From positions 4,340,001 through 4,404,000 of the forward strand of contig NZ_CP011371.1 in the NCBI RefSeq assembly GCF_001017435.1: a stretch of 64,000 bases of DNA. The letters are read 5' to 3'. The notes below the pieces were generated by a model. It was not told the DNA's origin, searched no databases, and worked only from the letters and a program-made list of their open reading frames with translations. A program made the translations under genes and the position numbers. This document shows, piece after piece, positions 27,201 to 34,827 of this stretch (within the stretch, counting starts at the first letter, position 1; the number at the start of each line of letters is the position of its first letter). Source of the DNA: Caldimonas brevitalea. GTDB taxonomy: Bacteria > Pseudomonadota > Gammaproteobacteria > Burkholderiales > Burkholderiaceae_C.

Positions 27201-27530
27201 GCCATCCGGCGCCAGCACCCAAGCAGCGGCAATGCTCTTGTCGCTACGCAGCAGGTCCTGCGGCACCCGCCCGCAGCCATCGGGCCCGGCCGAGGGCTGG
27301 GCCAGGCGCGCCGCACCGAAGGCGAGCACCTGCAAGGACCGCTCGAGGTTGCGTTCGACCAGGCGCAAGTGCCGGTCGGTCGCCTGCACCAGCGTGTCGC
27401 GTTCAAGACGGAGGTCTTGGCGGTAGTCGTCGTAGGCCTGCCATGCCGCCAGCCCGAGCAAGGGCAACAAGGTCCACCCGGCGGCGCGCAGAAGCACCCG
27501 GTACAGGGGCAGTTCGGTGAGTGCACTCAT
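24267..27530 (-). CDS. Membrane-bound multi-PAS sensor histidine kinase
   Basis: A 1087-residue kinase. Helix 1 (about 10-32) and helix 2 (about 250-270) enclose a periplasmic sensor of about 215 residues. At least three or four PAS domains follow; recognisable pieces are GSWRLDLRDGSIEWSNQTYALYG, KRYRELFNHHPLPMWIYD and LYRVLSDLSPQILWQCN. HisKA has SYSISHDLRAP with His about 860. HATPase_c has NLMDNAVKFS, ADEGVGFPPEY and GTGVGLATVARI. ATG 27530 is preferred over one six bases upstream for its ribosome-binding site spacing and for the helix 1 context. Phosphate is probably passed to the overlapping CheY-like gene. The ligand is unknown. Confidence 0.92.
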   Translation of the reverse strand: MSALTELPLYRVLLRAAGWTLLPLLGLAAWQAYDDYRQDLRLERDTLVQATDRHLRLVERNLERSLQVLAFGAARLAQPSAGPDGCGRVPQDLLRSDKSIAAAWVLAPDGKPLCGADSAGAAGLPPATLPPLPGPGGAPWNLGLDREGVVLRYRVGVDEHAPAGSFAIRVDTADLTGHDLHLLDGRFKLAVRWYDGARPLPARRMASDDREGYTHTIVLRGQAVGEVSAAPVPGTLPLGSEALDRVGTMLGLTVGCLALLALALAVHGQRVIRRDVAKLARGALHPEEAAALADTIRLRELADVARAMAAGHARAAQLTDALRRNAERLEDVQRAAAIGSWRLDLRDGSIEWSNQTYALYGVPRHVSLTLELVGGMVHPDDQPNFKRHTQALLDGGAEFDLVYRVVRPDRSERVHHARGVVASRDDEGRPDSAMGTVQDITEAFGAARLNEALSGALFLTGDAVLLARVTSQGELVRLWANPAYDAMHHGLGTAHASTHEQLLHSERGLLRSQADVVQKALREQQPLRLEMALTLRLGPRWFELDVIPVVPAQGGEVHWLLVLRDIEARHEAEQRVRDSEKRYRELFNHHPLPMWIYDTGSLRIVDVNPAAIEKYGYRREEFLQRSVLQMHPAEDVDAVRDSLHGGRPEALQTRRWRHRLANGEIITVDIYGQDAPFDGPGHRLVCPVDRSAEQAAIEALRLLNSQLEATVEERTRELAQREQLYRVLSDLSPQILWQCNPGGEVTYLNRAWYELVGPSDDQWLGTSWLDVVHPDDLDATREAFLQAFRSRSTMRVRRRLRARSGAYRSFLGVAAPVLDANGRIERWVGVDTDITELERQSSRLQQLNDELESFSYSISHDLRAPVQVMKGFLDAVLSGQGGQVDERARGYLERVLRNARRMDELIHDMLALSRLSRSPLRCTRFDVAALARSVVETIQERYPDRVVECWTPTQFDLVADRGLVQVVLENLMDNAVKFSQGRPVCRLEFTARRERGQAVLELADEGVGFPPEYAHRLFRPFQRLHSQDAFAGTGVGLATVARIAHLHGGTIEGRNRPQGGAVFELRLPLQPEPQPKESPSETPEAVP

Positions 27531-27607
27531 GCGCATGCGCCTCGGCCAGGGCGGCCCGGCCCTGGCGTCAAGCTGCCGGGCTGCATCGGGTCCGTGAAGG
27601 TGGACAC
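27527..27607 (-). CDS. Possible leader peptide upstream of the PAS kinase
   Basis: In the 282 bp gap before the PAS kinase, a consensus AGGAGGT (27618-27624) lies about 10 nt from a GTG at 27605-27607. That GTG opens a 26-codon frame ending in TGA that overlaps the kinase ATG by one base. The peptide (VSTFTDPMQPG, then a proline/glycine-rich tail) has no recognisable homologue. It could set up translational coupling. Alternatively the ribosome-binding site belongs to nothing. Weak support. Confidence 0.25.
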   Translation of the reverse strand: MSTFTDPMQPGSLTPGPGRPGRGACA

Positions 27608-27812
27608 CAGCGGCTGGACCTCCTGGTAAAAAGGAAACGGTGGCAGGCCGTGCTCCAGGCCCTACTGCCAAAAGCGACGCCAAGGGCGACGGCCAAGGGC
27701 GCCGGTTTTTCGTCCCGGCTGCTGCCCGGCGCCACGCGCGAGTCGAGCAAAGCTCCTCAACGGTCAGCAAACCCTGCGCCCGCGCGGCGCATGAGTTCTC
27801 GAGGCCAGTGGC

Positions 27813-30410
27813 TCATGCCAGGCGATGCGGGCCACGCCCCCCCTTCGTGTCGGCCGCCACGTCTTGTGCGGAAGCCGAACGCAGCGCCTGCCTCACCTGC
27901 CAGCGCAGACTGTCGTCCTGCCACGGCACCAGCAGGCGGTGCTCGCACAAGCCGGCGGCCAGCGCCCGCTCCGCGACGGCGGCGTCGGCCTCCCGGTGGA
28001 GCAGGCCGCGCACCACCGGTGCAAAATCGCGGCCGACCTGTTCCAGCAGCTCGACACCGCTGCGGTCGGTCAGGTGCTGATCGGCCAGCACCAGGTCGAC
28101 CCGGTGTTGCGCCAGCATCGTGAGGGCCGTTGCCGCATCGGCGGCGCCCAGCACGGTCAGGTCGTCGCGCTGCAGCACCCGCTCCAGCGCGCGCAGCACG
28201 CTCGCCTCGGCATGCACCAGCAGCAGCGTCGGGCGGGTCCGCAGGGCGTCCGGGCGCGCCAGCGTGTCGCGCAAGTGCTCGGTCAACTCAGCGGCCGACA
28301 TCGGTTTGGCCAGCAGGTAGCCCTGCGCCTCGTCGCACCCGTGGCGCCGCAGCCAGTCCAACTGCGCCTCGGTTTCGACACCTTCGGCGACCACGCGCAC
28401 GTCCAAGTGCCGGGCGATCGCGATGACGCTGCGGGCGATCGCCGCGCCCTCGCCCTCTTGCCCCAGATCGGCCACGAAAGAGCGGTCGATCTTGACCTTG
28501 TCGACCGGGAAGCGCTTGAGGTAGCCCAGGCTCGAAAAGCCGGTGCCGAAATCGTCGATCGCGATGCGTACGCCGCGCTGGCGCAGCTGCGCCAGCACTT
28601 CCGTGCCGCGGCCGACCGTGTCCATCAGCACCGACTCGGTCAACTCCAGTTCGAGCCGGTGGGCCGGCAGGCCGCTGGCCGCGAGCACACCCTCGACCAA
28701 CGCCACGAAATCGGGGCGCTGGAACTGCAGCGCCGACACATTGACGGCCACCACGGCGTCGACCAGCCCTTGCGACAGCCATTGCTGATGCTGGGCGCAA
28801 GCACGCGCGAGCACCCAGGCGCCGATGGCGTCGATCTGGCCGGTCTCCTCGGCCACCCGGACGAACCGCATCGGCCCGATCTGCCCCAGGCGCGGATGCT
28901 GCCACCGCACCAGCGCTTCGATCGCGCGCACCCGGCCGCTGGTGAGGTCGATCTGCGGCTGGTAATGCAGCTCGAACTCGGCACCCCGTATCGCCTCCTG
29001 CAGGCGCTGACGCATGTCGATGCGCTCGTTCAGCCGCTGCACCAGTTCAGGGCCATAGCACTGGCTGGTGTTGCGGCCGGCCCGCTTGGCGGCATACATC
29101 GCAAGGTCGGCCTGCCGCAGCCACTGCAGCGGGTCGCCGACCTCGTCTGCGCCCACCACCGCGACCCCGATGCTGCTGCTGCCATGCAGCGCCTGGCCCT
29201 GCAGCTCGTAAGGTGCGCCCAGGCGCGCGAGCAGCGTCTGCAGGGTCGGCAAGGTGTCGTCGGGATGTGCCAACGGGCCGAGCAACACGCCGAACTCGTC
29301 GTCGCCGAGACGGGCCACGCATGCCGCCTCGGGCACGCAGCCGCGCAGCCGCCCGGCCACTTCCTGCAGCATGGCGTCGCCCACCGCATGGCCCAGCGCG
29401 TCGTTGACTTCCTTGAAGTGGTCGAGATCCACCACCAGCAGTGCCAGCTTGTGGCCCTGGTCGCGGGCGGACGCGAGCGCGTCTTGCATGCGCGCCAGCA
29501 GCAGGCTGCGGTTGGGCAGGCCGGTCAGTGGATCGTGCGTGGCCTGGCGGACAACAGACCCCGCGGCATCGCCCGGACGCAACGCGAGGTCGTGCGGTGC
29601 GCCGGCGGGGGCCGCCCTTTCGGGAAGGACATCGCGCAGCGCCAGCAGCCAGGCGGGCCGCCCGTCCCATTCCGTCGCCGAGCGACGCAGTTCCAGCGCA
29701 CGCTCGCGCCCCTGCGCGTCGGGCAAGCGGACCGCACCCACGGCGTGCGCGCCGGCTTGCAAAGCGGGCATCAGCGCCATGGCGAGCGCCGCGGGCAGCG
29801 GTTCACCCAGCGTCGGCTCGGGCCGGCACAGCTGCAGGGCCGCGGCATTGAGAAAGCGCACCCGCTGGTCGTCCGAGACCACCAGCCAGGCGTCGGCACT
29901 GTCGCGCAGCAGCGCCAGCAGTTGCGCCTCGCGCCGACTCAGCGCGCGCACCTGCTCGACCTGCGCGCGCAGCAAACGCCGCAGGCGGTCGCGTTCGCCC
30001 ACCCCTTCGGAGCCCAGTTGCCGGCGCGCCACGGCCGCCGCGATGCCGCGCCCCAGCGTCGCCGCGTCGAGCTCACCTTTGACGAAGCAGTCGGCCGCGC
30101 CGCGCCGCAGCATCTCGCGCTCGAGCACCGGGTCGCCGGCATCCAGCAGCATGATTACGGCAGGGCTGGCCGGCAGCGAGGTGGCGAGGTCGAGCAAGGC
30201 GGCGCCGCGGTGCGCTCCGAGGTGTTGCGCGACCAGGCACACATCGTGTGCGGCCGCCTGCAAGGACCGGGCGGCCGCATCGAAGTCTTCCACGGCGTCG
30301 ACCCTGAAACGCCGGCCCGGCGCTGCCTCCAGCGTCTCCTGCAGCAGCAGCCGGTCTTCCGCGTCGTCGTCGGCCAGCAGCAGGCGCAGCGTGGTGCCGT
30401 CCGGCGTCAT
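27813..30410 (-). CDS. Receiver-PAS-GGDEF-EAL-receiver protein (c-di-GMP phosphodiesterase candidate)
   Basis: An 865-residue protein. The N-terminal receiver (1-120) has Ala61 where the phospho-acceptor Asp should be (CLVAQHLG). A PAS-like segment (about 165-280) follows. The GGDEF domain has a GDDEF signature at 369-373 and no obvious I-site. The EAL domain starts at EALVRW (about 498) and keeps ELTESVLMD, the metal-binding IDDFGTGFSSLGYL, VKIDRSFV and AEGVETEAQ, so phosphodiesterase activity is plausible. The C-terminal receiver keeps its Asp (LVLADQHL). The start ATG overlaps the stop of the kinase-like gene upstream (ATGA). Likely output is c-di-GMP degradation, possibly tied to motility. 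Confidence 0.9.
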   Translation of the reverse strand: MTPDGTTLRLLLADDDAEDRLLLQETLEAAPGRRFRVDAVEDFDAAARSLQAAAHDVCLVAQHLGAHRGAALLDLATSLPASPAVIMLLDAGDPVLEREMLRRGAADCFVKGELDAATLGRGIAAAVARRQLGSEGVGERDRLRRLLRAQVEQVRALSRREAQLLALLRDSADAWLVVSDDQRVRFLNAAALQLCRPEPTLGEPLPAALAMALMPALQAGAHAVGAVRLPDAQGRERALELRRSATEWDGRPAWLLALRDVLPERAAPAGAPHDLALRPGDAAGSVVRQATHDPLTGLPNRSLLLARMQDALASARDQGHKLALLVVDLDHFKEVNDALGHAVGDAMLQEVAGRLRGCVPEAACVARLGDDEFGVLLGPLAHPDDTLPTLQTLLARLGAPYELQGQALHGSSSIGVAVVGADEVGDPLQWLRQADLAMYAAKRAGRNTSQCYGPELVQRLNERIDMRQRLQEAIRGAEFELHYQPQIDLTSGRVRAIEALVRWQHPRLGQIGPMRFVRVAEETGQIDAIGAWVLARACAQHQQWLSQGLVDAVVAVNVSALQFQRPDFVALVEGVLAASGLPAHRLELELTESVLMDTVGRGTEVLAQLRQRGVRIAIDDFGTGFSSLGYLKRFPVDKVKIDRSFVADLGQEGEGAAIARSVIAIARHLDVRVVAEGVETEAQLDWLRRHGCDEAQGYLLAKPMSAAELTEHLRDTLARPDALRTRPTLLLVHAEASVLRALERVLQRDDLTVLGAADAATALTMLAQHRVDLVLADQHLTDRSGVELLEQVGRDFAPVVRGLLHREADAAVAERALAAGLCEHRLLVPWQDDSLRWQVRQALRSASAQDVAADTKGGRGPHRLA

Positions 30411-32620
30411 GCAGCGTCCTGCCCGGCCGGCACGCACGCCACCACCGGTGCGGGCAGGCCGTCCCCGCTCGGGTCGACCGTCGCCTCGGTCGTCTGGCGC
30501 AGCGGCAAGCGCACGACAAAACGGCTGCCGGCCCCGTCGTGCGGCCACAACGAGACGCTGCCGCGGTGCTGTTCGACGATGCTGCGCACGACGGCCAAGC
30601 CGAGGCCCGAGCCTTCGTAGCGGGAGCGCGGATGCAGGCGTTCGAACGGCCGGAAGATGCGCTCGGCCTGCTGCGCGTCGACGCCGATGCCCTCGTCGCG
30701 CACCTCGATCTCGACCTGCGGCTGCAGCGCGCCGCCCTCAGGCAAGGGCGCGACCAGCGAACGGGCGCTGATGGTGACCCGCGGCGCCTGCCCGGGGACG
30801 ACGAACTTCACCGCGTTGTCCAGCAGGTGGTGGAGCAGCTGCTGCAGCCGGGCCGCGTCGCCTTCGACCACCGGCAGCGGCGACACGGTGACGACGGCGC
30901 CGCCACGCTGCAGTGCCGGCGCCAGGTCTCGCTGCACCTCGCCGACCAGCTGGTACAGGTCGACCGAGCGCCAATTCGGCTCGCCGCCGAGCACCCGGCT
31001 GTACGCGAGCAGGTCTTGCAGCCGGGCGCGCAGACGGCGGGTCGCCTGTCCCACACGCCCCAGGTCTTCCCGGCCTTCGTCGTCGAGCCGGCCGGCCTGC
31101 CGCTGCAGCAGGCGCTGCGCGAAACCCTGGATCTTGCGCAAGGGCTCCTCCAACTCGCCCACGGCCAGCACCGCCAAGCGTTCGACCTCACGTGCCGGTG
31201 CCCGGGCCGCGCCGGTGCCACTGACCGGCGTCACCGCGGTGTGGCCGGTGTCGGCGACCACCGCCGTTGCCGGGGCGCGGGCGGGCTGGCGCTGCCGCAG
31301 TTCCCGTTCAGCCAGCGCGGCGCGCCGGTACAAGGCGTCCGATTCGATCGCCGCCGCGGCGAGCAACGCCAGCTGCGTGGCCACGGCCAGATCGTCGGCG
31401 TCGAAATCGCCCTCGTACTTGTCGGACAGTTGCAGCACCCCGACAGGCTGGCCGTCGCGCCCGAACATCGGCACCGCCAGCCAGCCGCGCAACGGCGGCT
31501 CACCGGCACCCGGGTCGTCGACACGGCGCCAACGGGGGTGTCGTTCCAGCTGCTCCTGGGTCAGCAACATCGGGCTGGCGTGCTGCAACACCATGGCGTG
31601 CAGAGGTGGCACGCCCGGTGCCGCCGCCCGCTGGCGGTAGGCTGCGTACTTGCTGGAATACGAATGGGCCTGGCCGGCCGGCGCACCGCCGTCGCCTCCG
31701 GACACCCTGATGACACACTGGTGCGCCGCGATCAGATGGCGCGCGTCGTCGGCGATCCGCTGCACCAGATCGGGCTGGCCCAGACGCCGGCTGATTTCGA
31801 CCGAGGCCCGGCTCAAACCCAGCAAGCGCGTGCTATGCGCGTTGGCGCGCTCGAGCGTGCGGCGCAAGGTGTCCTCGGCCAGCCGTCTGGCGGTGATGTC
31901 CAGGCCGTAGACCAGCAGCAGGTCGCCGCCGGCCTCGCCCGCCGCCAGGCGCGAGACGGACAACAGCACCCACAAGGCATCCCCTTGCTGGGTCAGCGCG
32001 CGCACCTCCAGCTCGGCCGCGCCGCCGTCGGCCGCCGCACGCGATCCTTGCGTCAGCAGGTCGTGCAGGGCCAGCCGGTCGCCGTCCTCGAACAGGTCCT
32101 CGAACGGACGGCCCAGCATGGCCTCCGGCGTCCGGGCGAACACACGCGTGGCGCCCTGGTTCCAGCGCAACACCCGTCCCTGCTCGTCGAGCACCGCCAC
32201 GGCGTCGTGCGTGCGTTCGATCACCTCCGCCTGCATCTCCAGCTGGCGCAGGTGCCGGCGCGCGTCGACCGAGTGGTCGAGCATGCGCTGCTGCTCCTCC
32301 ACCCGTTGTGCCAGCGCGTCGCATTGCCGCTCGAGCCGATGGTGTGCCTCTCGGCGGGCCGCGAGGCGGCGGCGGGCCCGCTGCAGGCTGCCACGCCGAC
32401 GCTCCACCTGCCGCAGCGCCACACCGCGGCCGACCGCGATGCACGGCAAGGCGCCCAGGCCGGCCAGCACCAGCGCCAACCACGGCCAGCCCAGCACCCC
32501 GGCGGCCAGCGCGCAACACAGCACGGCAGCACCACCGAAGAGCGGTGCCGCGGGCCCCATGTTGCGACTGCCGCCGCTGGGCGCACACCGTGAGTGCAGC
32601 AAGCGGCTGAGGAAGTCCAT
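30407..32620 (-). CDS. Histidine kinase-like protein lacking the phospho-accepting His
   Basis: A 737-residue protein. Two membrane helices lie at about 24-64, with a coiled coil at 70-120. A PAS domain covers about 130-250 and a GAF domain about 265-430. The dimerisation region follows, then a complete HATPase_c domain (LLDNAVKFV, DEGIGVD, GSGLGLAVVRSI). The H-box reads VLAVGELEEPLRKIQGF: Gly488 replaces the histidine that related kinases have before D/E-L-x-E-PLR. Autophosphorylation at the usual site is therefore impossible, although ATP binding looks intact. It is the first gene of the signalling block and overlaps the GGDEF-EAL gene by ATGA. It may be a ligand-responsive scaffold. Confidence 0.88.
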   Translation of the reverse strand: MDFLSRLLHSRCAPSGGSRNMGPAAPLFGGAAVLCCALAAGVLGWPWLALVLAGLGALPCIAVGRGVALRQVERRRGSLQRARRRLAARREAHHRLERQCDALAQRVEEQQRMLDHSVDARRHLRQLEMQAEVIERTHDAVAVLDEQGRVLRWNQGATRVFARTPEAMLGRPFEDLFEDGDRLALHDLLTQGSRAAADGGAAELEVRALTQQGDALWVLLSVSRLAAGEAGGDLLLVYGLDITARRLAEDTLRRTLERANAHSTRLLGLSRASVEISRRLGQPDLVQRIADDARHLIAAHQCVIRVSGGDGGAPAGQAHSYSSKYAAYRQRAAAPGVPPLHAMVLQHASPMLLTQEQLERHPRWRRVDDPGAGEPPLRGWLAVPMFGRDGQPVGVLQLSDKYEGDFDADDLAVATQLALLAAAAIESDALYRRAALAERELRQRQPARAPATAVVADTGHTAVTPVSGTGAARAPAREVERLAVLAVGELEEPLRKIQGFAQRLLQRQAGRLDDEGREDLGRVGQATRRLRARLQDLLAYSRVLGGEPNWRSVDLYQLVGEVQRDLAPALQRGGAVVTVSPLPVVEGDAARLQQLLHHLLDNAVKFVVPGQAPRVTISARSLVAPLPEGGALQPQVEIEVRDEGIGVDAQQAERIFRPFERLHPRSRYEGSGLGLAVVRSIVEQHRGSVSLWPHDGAGSRFVVRLPLRQTTEATVDPSGDGLPAPVVACVPAGQDAA

Positions 32621-32677
32621 TCCGGCAGCATAGGCAAGCGCAGGCCCGGACCGCCGCGCGCTTGCCGTAGCGGGGAC

Positions 32678-32706
32678 TAGGAAAAATGCTTATGAGGGGG
32701 AGTCAA
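32678..32706 (-). promoter_or_regulatory. Candidate sigma-70 promoter of the signalling block
   Basis: On the minus strand, TTGACT (32706-32701) is followed after 17 bp by TTCCTA (32683-32678), about 58 bp upstream of the ATG at 32620. The -35 is near-consensus and the -10 is poor. The surrounding stretch (32678-32700) is the only AT-rich sequence in the gap between this block and the flagellar locus. Suggestive only. Confidence 0.35.
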
Positions 32707-32767
32707 CGCCGAGAGGGGACCCGAGGGCTGCCGCGGCGTGGTGCGGGCGCCAGCGGCAAGGCGGCGG

Positions 32768-32792
32768 GCCGGCACGGGCCGAGCGTGCCGGC
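32768..32792 (-). terminator. GC-rich hairpin at the end of the flagellar flgB-L operon
   Basis: Arms GCCGGCACG (32768-32776) and CGTGCCGGC (32784-32792) pair perfectly around a 7-nt loop, 45 bp downstream of the last minus-strand flagellar gene. There is no T-tract on the exit side, so an intrinsic terminator is uncertain. It may instead stabilise the mRNA 3' end or assist Rho-dependent termination. Confidence 0.4.
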
Positions 32793-32836
32793 GGTTGCGG
32801 CAGCGCGGTGGGCCCGGGTGCCGGTGAGATGGAGGA

Positions 32837-33853
32837 TCAGGCGGTCAGGCCGAGCAAGGCCATGACCCGTTGGCGGTCGATGCCGATCAAGGCCGGCGCA
32901 ATGGCCGACAGCAGTTGGTAGCCCGGCTCGCGACTGGCCGATTCGAACTCGGCCGTGAACGTCGACGCCCAGCTGCCTTCGACCGCCGCCACGGGGGGGT
33001 CGACCTGCCGCGCGGCCTCGTCCAGCGCCTGCTGGATCGCGTCGCGCGAGCGGCGCACGCGGTCGAGCGCGTCCACCACCTGCTGCAAGGTCTGGCGCAG
33101 CGCGGCCCGGTCGTTGCCTTGCCAGCCTTCCGGCCGCACGGCCTGGGGCTCGGGCTCGGTGCGCACGCTGTGGAAGCGGCCGCTCGGGAAGCGGATGCCA
33201 CCGCCCTGCATCGCCAGGCCGTCGCGTACCGCGGGCCAGTTGGTCTCGGGGGTGCTGAAGCCGAGCCGGCCTTGCGTGTCGAGGCCGGCTCGGATGCCGA
33301 TCGGGGCCAGGGCCTGGTCGAGGCGGGCCGCCACCTCGGCGTCGCCGAGAGCGGGGTCGATGTGCACCCGCACTGCCCGCTGGCCGCTCGCGCCGACCGA
33401 GATCGCCAGCGTTTCCGCCGCACCAGCGCGCACGGCCTTCAGGTCGAGGCCGCGGATCTTGAACTGCTGGCGGGCGCCGCCCTTGCCTTGGTAGGCCAGC
33501 TGGCCGTCGAGGCTGGCCGCACTCGCCTCGCTGCGGCGACGCCACAAGGCCTCGAACCGCTGCAGGGCCTCGGCGGTGCCGCTGTCGCCCGCTTCGCCTT
33601 TGGCGAGCTTGCCGCTCAAGGTGGCTTTCAGCTGCTGCAACTGGCTGTCGGCTTCGTCCAGAAAGCCGAGTGCCTGCTGGGCGCCGGCCACCTGGCCGTT
33701 GAACTGCGGTTGCCAGCCACGCAAGCCGGCGCCGGCCAAAGGTGCGGAGGTCGCGGTCGCCTGCGTCGAGCCGGCAGCGGCCGCCGCCGGGCGGTCGGTG
33801 CCTGGCGCCCGGCGCAAGGCCGGCAAGCCGGAATCAAGGGGCGCGATCTGCAT
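32837..33853 (-). CDS. Flagellar-locus protein of unknown function after flgL (lafW position)
   Basis: A 338-residue protein, not recognised by sequence. The N-terminus is Ala/Pro-rich (about 1-45). Helical, coiled-coil-like segments lie near both ends (QQALGFLDEADSQLQQLKATL at about 58-78; TLQQVVDALDRVRRSRDAIQQALDEA at about 255-285), enclosing a beta-rich middle (FKIRGLDL, AVRVHIDP, GLDTQGRLGFST). Helical ends around a beta core are typical of flagellar axial or hook-associated proteins. It begins 22 bp after flgL and ends that operon. In lateral and Flag-2 loci this place holds lafW, a putative hook-associated protein, so a LafW-like role is inferred. It has none of the N-terminal flagellin signature. 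Confidence 0.7.
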   Translation of the reverse strand: MQIAPLDSGLPALRRAPGTDRPAAAAAGSTQATATSAPLAGAGLRGWQPQFNGQVAGAQQALGFLDEADSQLQQLKATLSGKLAKGEAGDSGTAEALQRFEALWRRRSEASAASLDGQLAYQGKGGARQQFKIRGLDLKAVRAGAAETLAISVGASGQRAVRVHIDPALGDAEVAARLDQALAPIGIRAGLDTQGRLGFSTPETNWPAVRDGLAMQGGGIRFPSGRFHSVRTEPEPQAVRPEGWQGNDRAALRQTLQQVVDALDRVRRSRDAIQQALDEAARQVDPPVAAVEGSWASTFTAEFESASREPGYQLLSAIAPALIGIDRQRVMALLGLTA

Positions 33854-33875
33854 GGGAAAGTCTCGTCTTCGATCC

Positions 33876-34787
33876 TCAGAGCACGTCGAACAACGACAAG
33901 CGGCTCACCTGGCCATAGGCCTTCTGGGTCGCTTGCAAGGCGGTGGTGTAGCCGTTGAGCTGAACGGCGGCGTCGCCGTAATCGAGTTGCCCAAGCTTGA
34001 GCACCGCCTGCTGGTTCGACAGGCTGACGTTCTGATGGTTGGTGTCCAGGGTCGACAGCAGGTTCTGGGCGCCGCCCAGGCCAGCGATCTTGACGTTGAC
34101 CGCGTCCAGGCCGGCGTCCAGGCCGTCGATCGCCGCCGACAGTTGGGCGTGGGCGGCGGGGTCGCTGACGCGCACACCAGGGGTCGCGAGTGTCGCGACG
34201 GTCTGGTCGAGCAGGTTCAGCAGGCCGTGCATCTCTTGCAAGCTCACGTTGGCCGTCTGCGTCACGCCGTTGCCGACCATGACTTTCTGGGCCTCGGTGT
34301 TGCCGGTGAAGCTGTAGCGCGCACCGGGCGCGGCGGCCGGGTCGTACGTGAGGGCCGGCGTGGCCGTGGCGGTGCCGGAAAACAGGTAGCGGCCTTCCTG
34401 GTCGCGGCTGTTGACGCTGTAGAACAGGCTGTCGCGCAGCGCGGCCAGCGAATCGGCCATCGCGCCGACGTCCTCCGACGTGTTGCCGCCGTCGGCCGCC
34501 CACACCAGCAGGTCGCGCGCCTGCAGCATGTCGCGGCTCATGCCGTCGAGCAGGGTTTCGTTCTGCTGCAGCCGGCTGCGCAGCGCGCCGATGTTGTCGC
34601 GGTACTGGGTCAGCGCCGCGTCCTCGCGCATCAAACGCGACAGACGCACCTGCCGCACCGGGTCGTCGCTCGGCTTCAGCAGATGCTGCCCGGTGGCCAT
34701 GCGGTGCATGACGTCGGCCACCTTGGACGAGGCGGTCTGCAGCGCGGTGTTCATCGTCGCGTGGTAGTGGGCGCTGGCGATACGCAT
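33876..34787 (-). CDS. flgL: Flagellar hook-filament junction protein FlgL
   Basis: A 303-residue hook-associated protein 3. The N-terminal helix pattern is RIASAHYHATMNTALQTAS, followed by MATGQHLLKPSDDPV, the typical FlgL/flagellin N-terminal heptad region with the SDDP motif. The C-terminus (LDTNHQNVSLSNQQAVLKLGQLDYGDAAVQLNGY) matches the FlgL D0 domain. It joins FlgK to the filament. It lies 40 bp downstream of flgK and upstream of the unknown 338-residue gene. The length is normal for lateral-type FlgL. Confidence 0.93.
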   Translation of the reverse strand: MRIASAHYHATMNTALQTASSKVADVMHRMATGQHLLKPSDDPVRQVRLSRLMREDAALTQYRDNIGALRSRLQQNETLLDGMSRDMLQARDLLVWAADGGNTSEDVGAMADSLAALRDSLFYSVNSRDQEGRYLFSGTATATPALTYDPAAAPGARYSFTGNTEAQKVMVGNGVTQTANVSLQEMHGLLNLLDQTVATLATPGVRVSDPAAHAQLSAAIDGLDAGLDAVNVKIAGLGGAQNLLSTLDTNHQNVSLSNQQAVLKLGQLDYGDAAVQLNGYTTALQATQKAYGQVSRLSLFDVL

Positions 34788-34827
34788 GGCGGTGTTTCCT
34801 TGGGGCGCGGGGCGTGAGGCAGAGGGA

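Noticed and set aside
24321..27629. 1102-codon plus-strand open frame opposite the PAS kinase
   Set aside because: Arg/His/Gln-rich composition typical of an antisense frame; the minus-strand kinase has complete motifs.
27825..32593. Two further long plus-strand open frames opposite the GGDEF-EAL and His-less kinase genes
   Set aside because: Antisense frames of GC-rich genes without domains.
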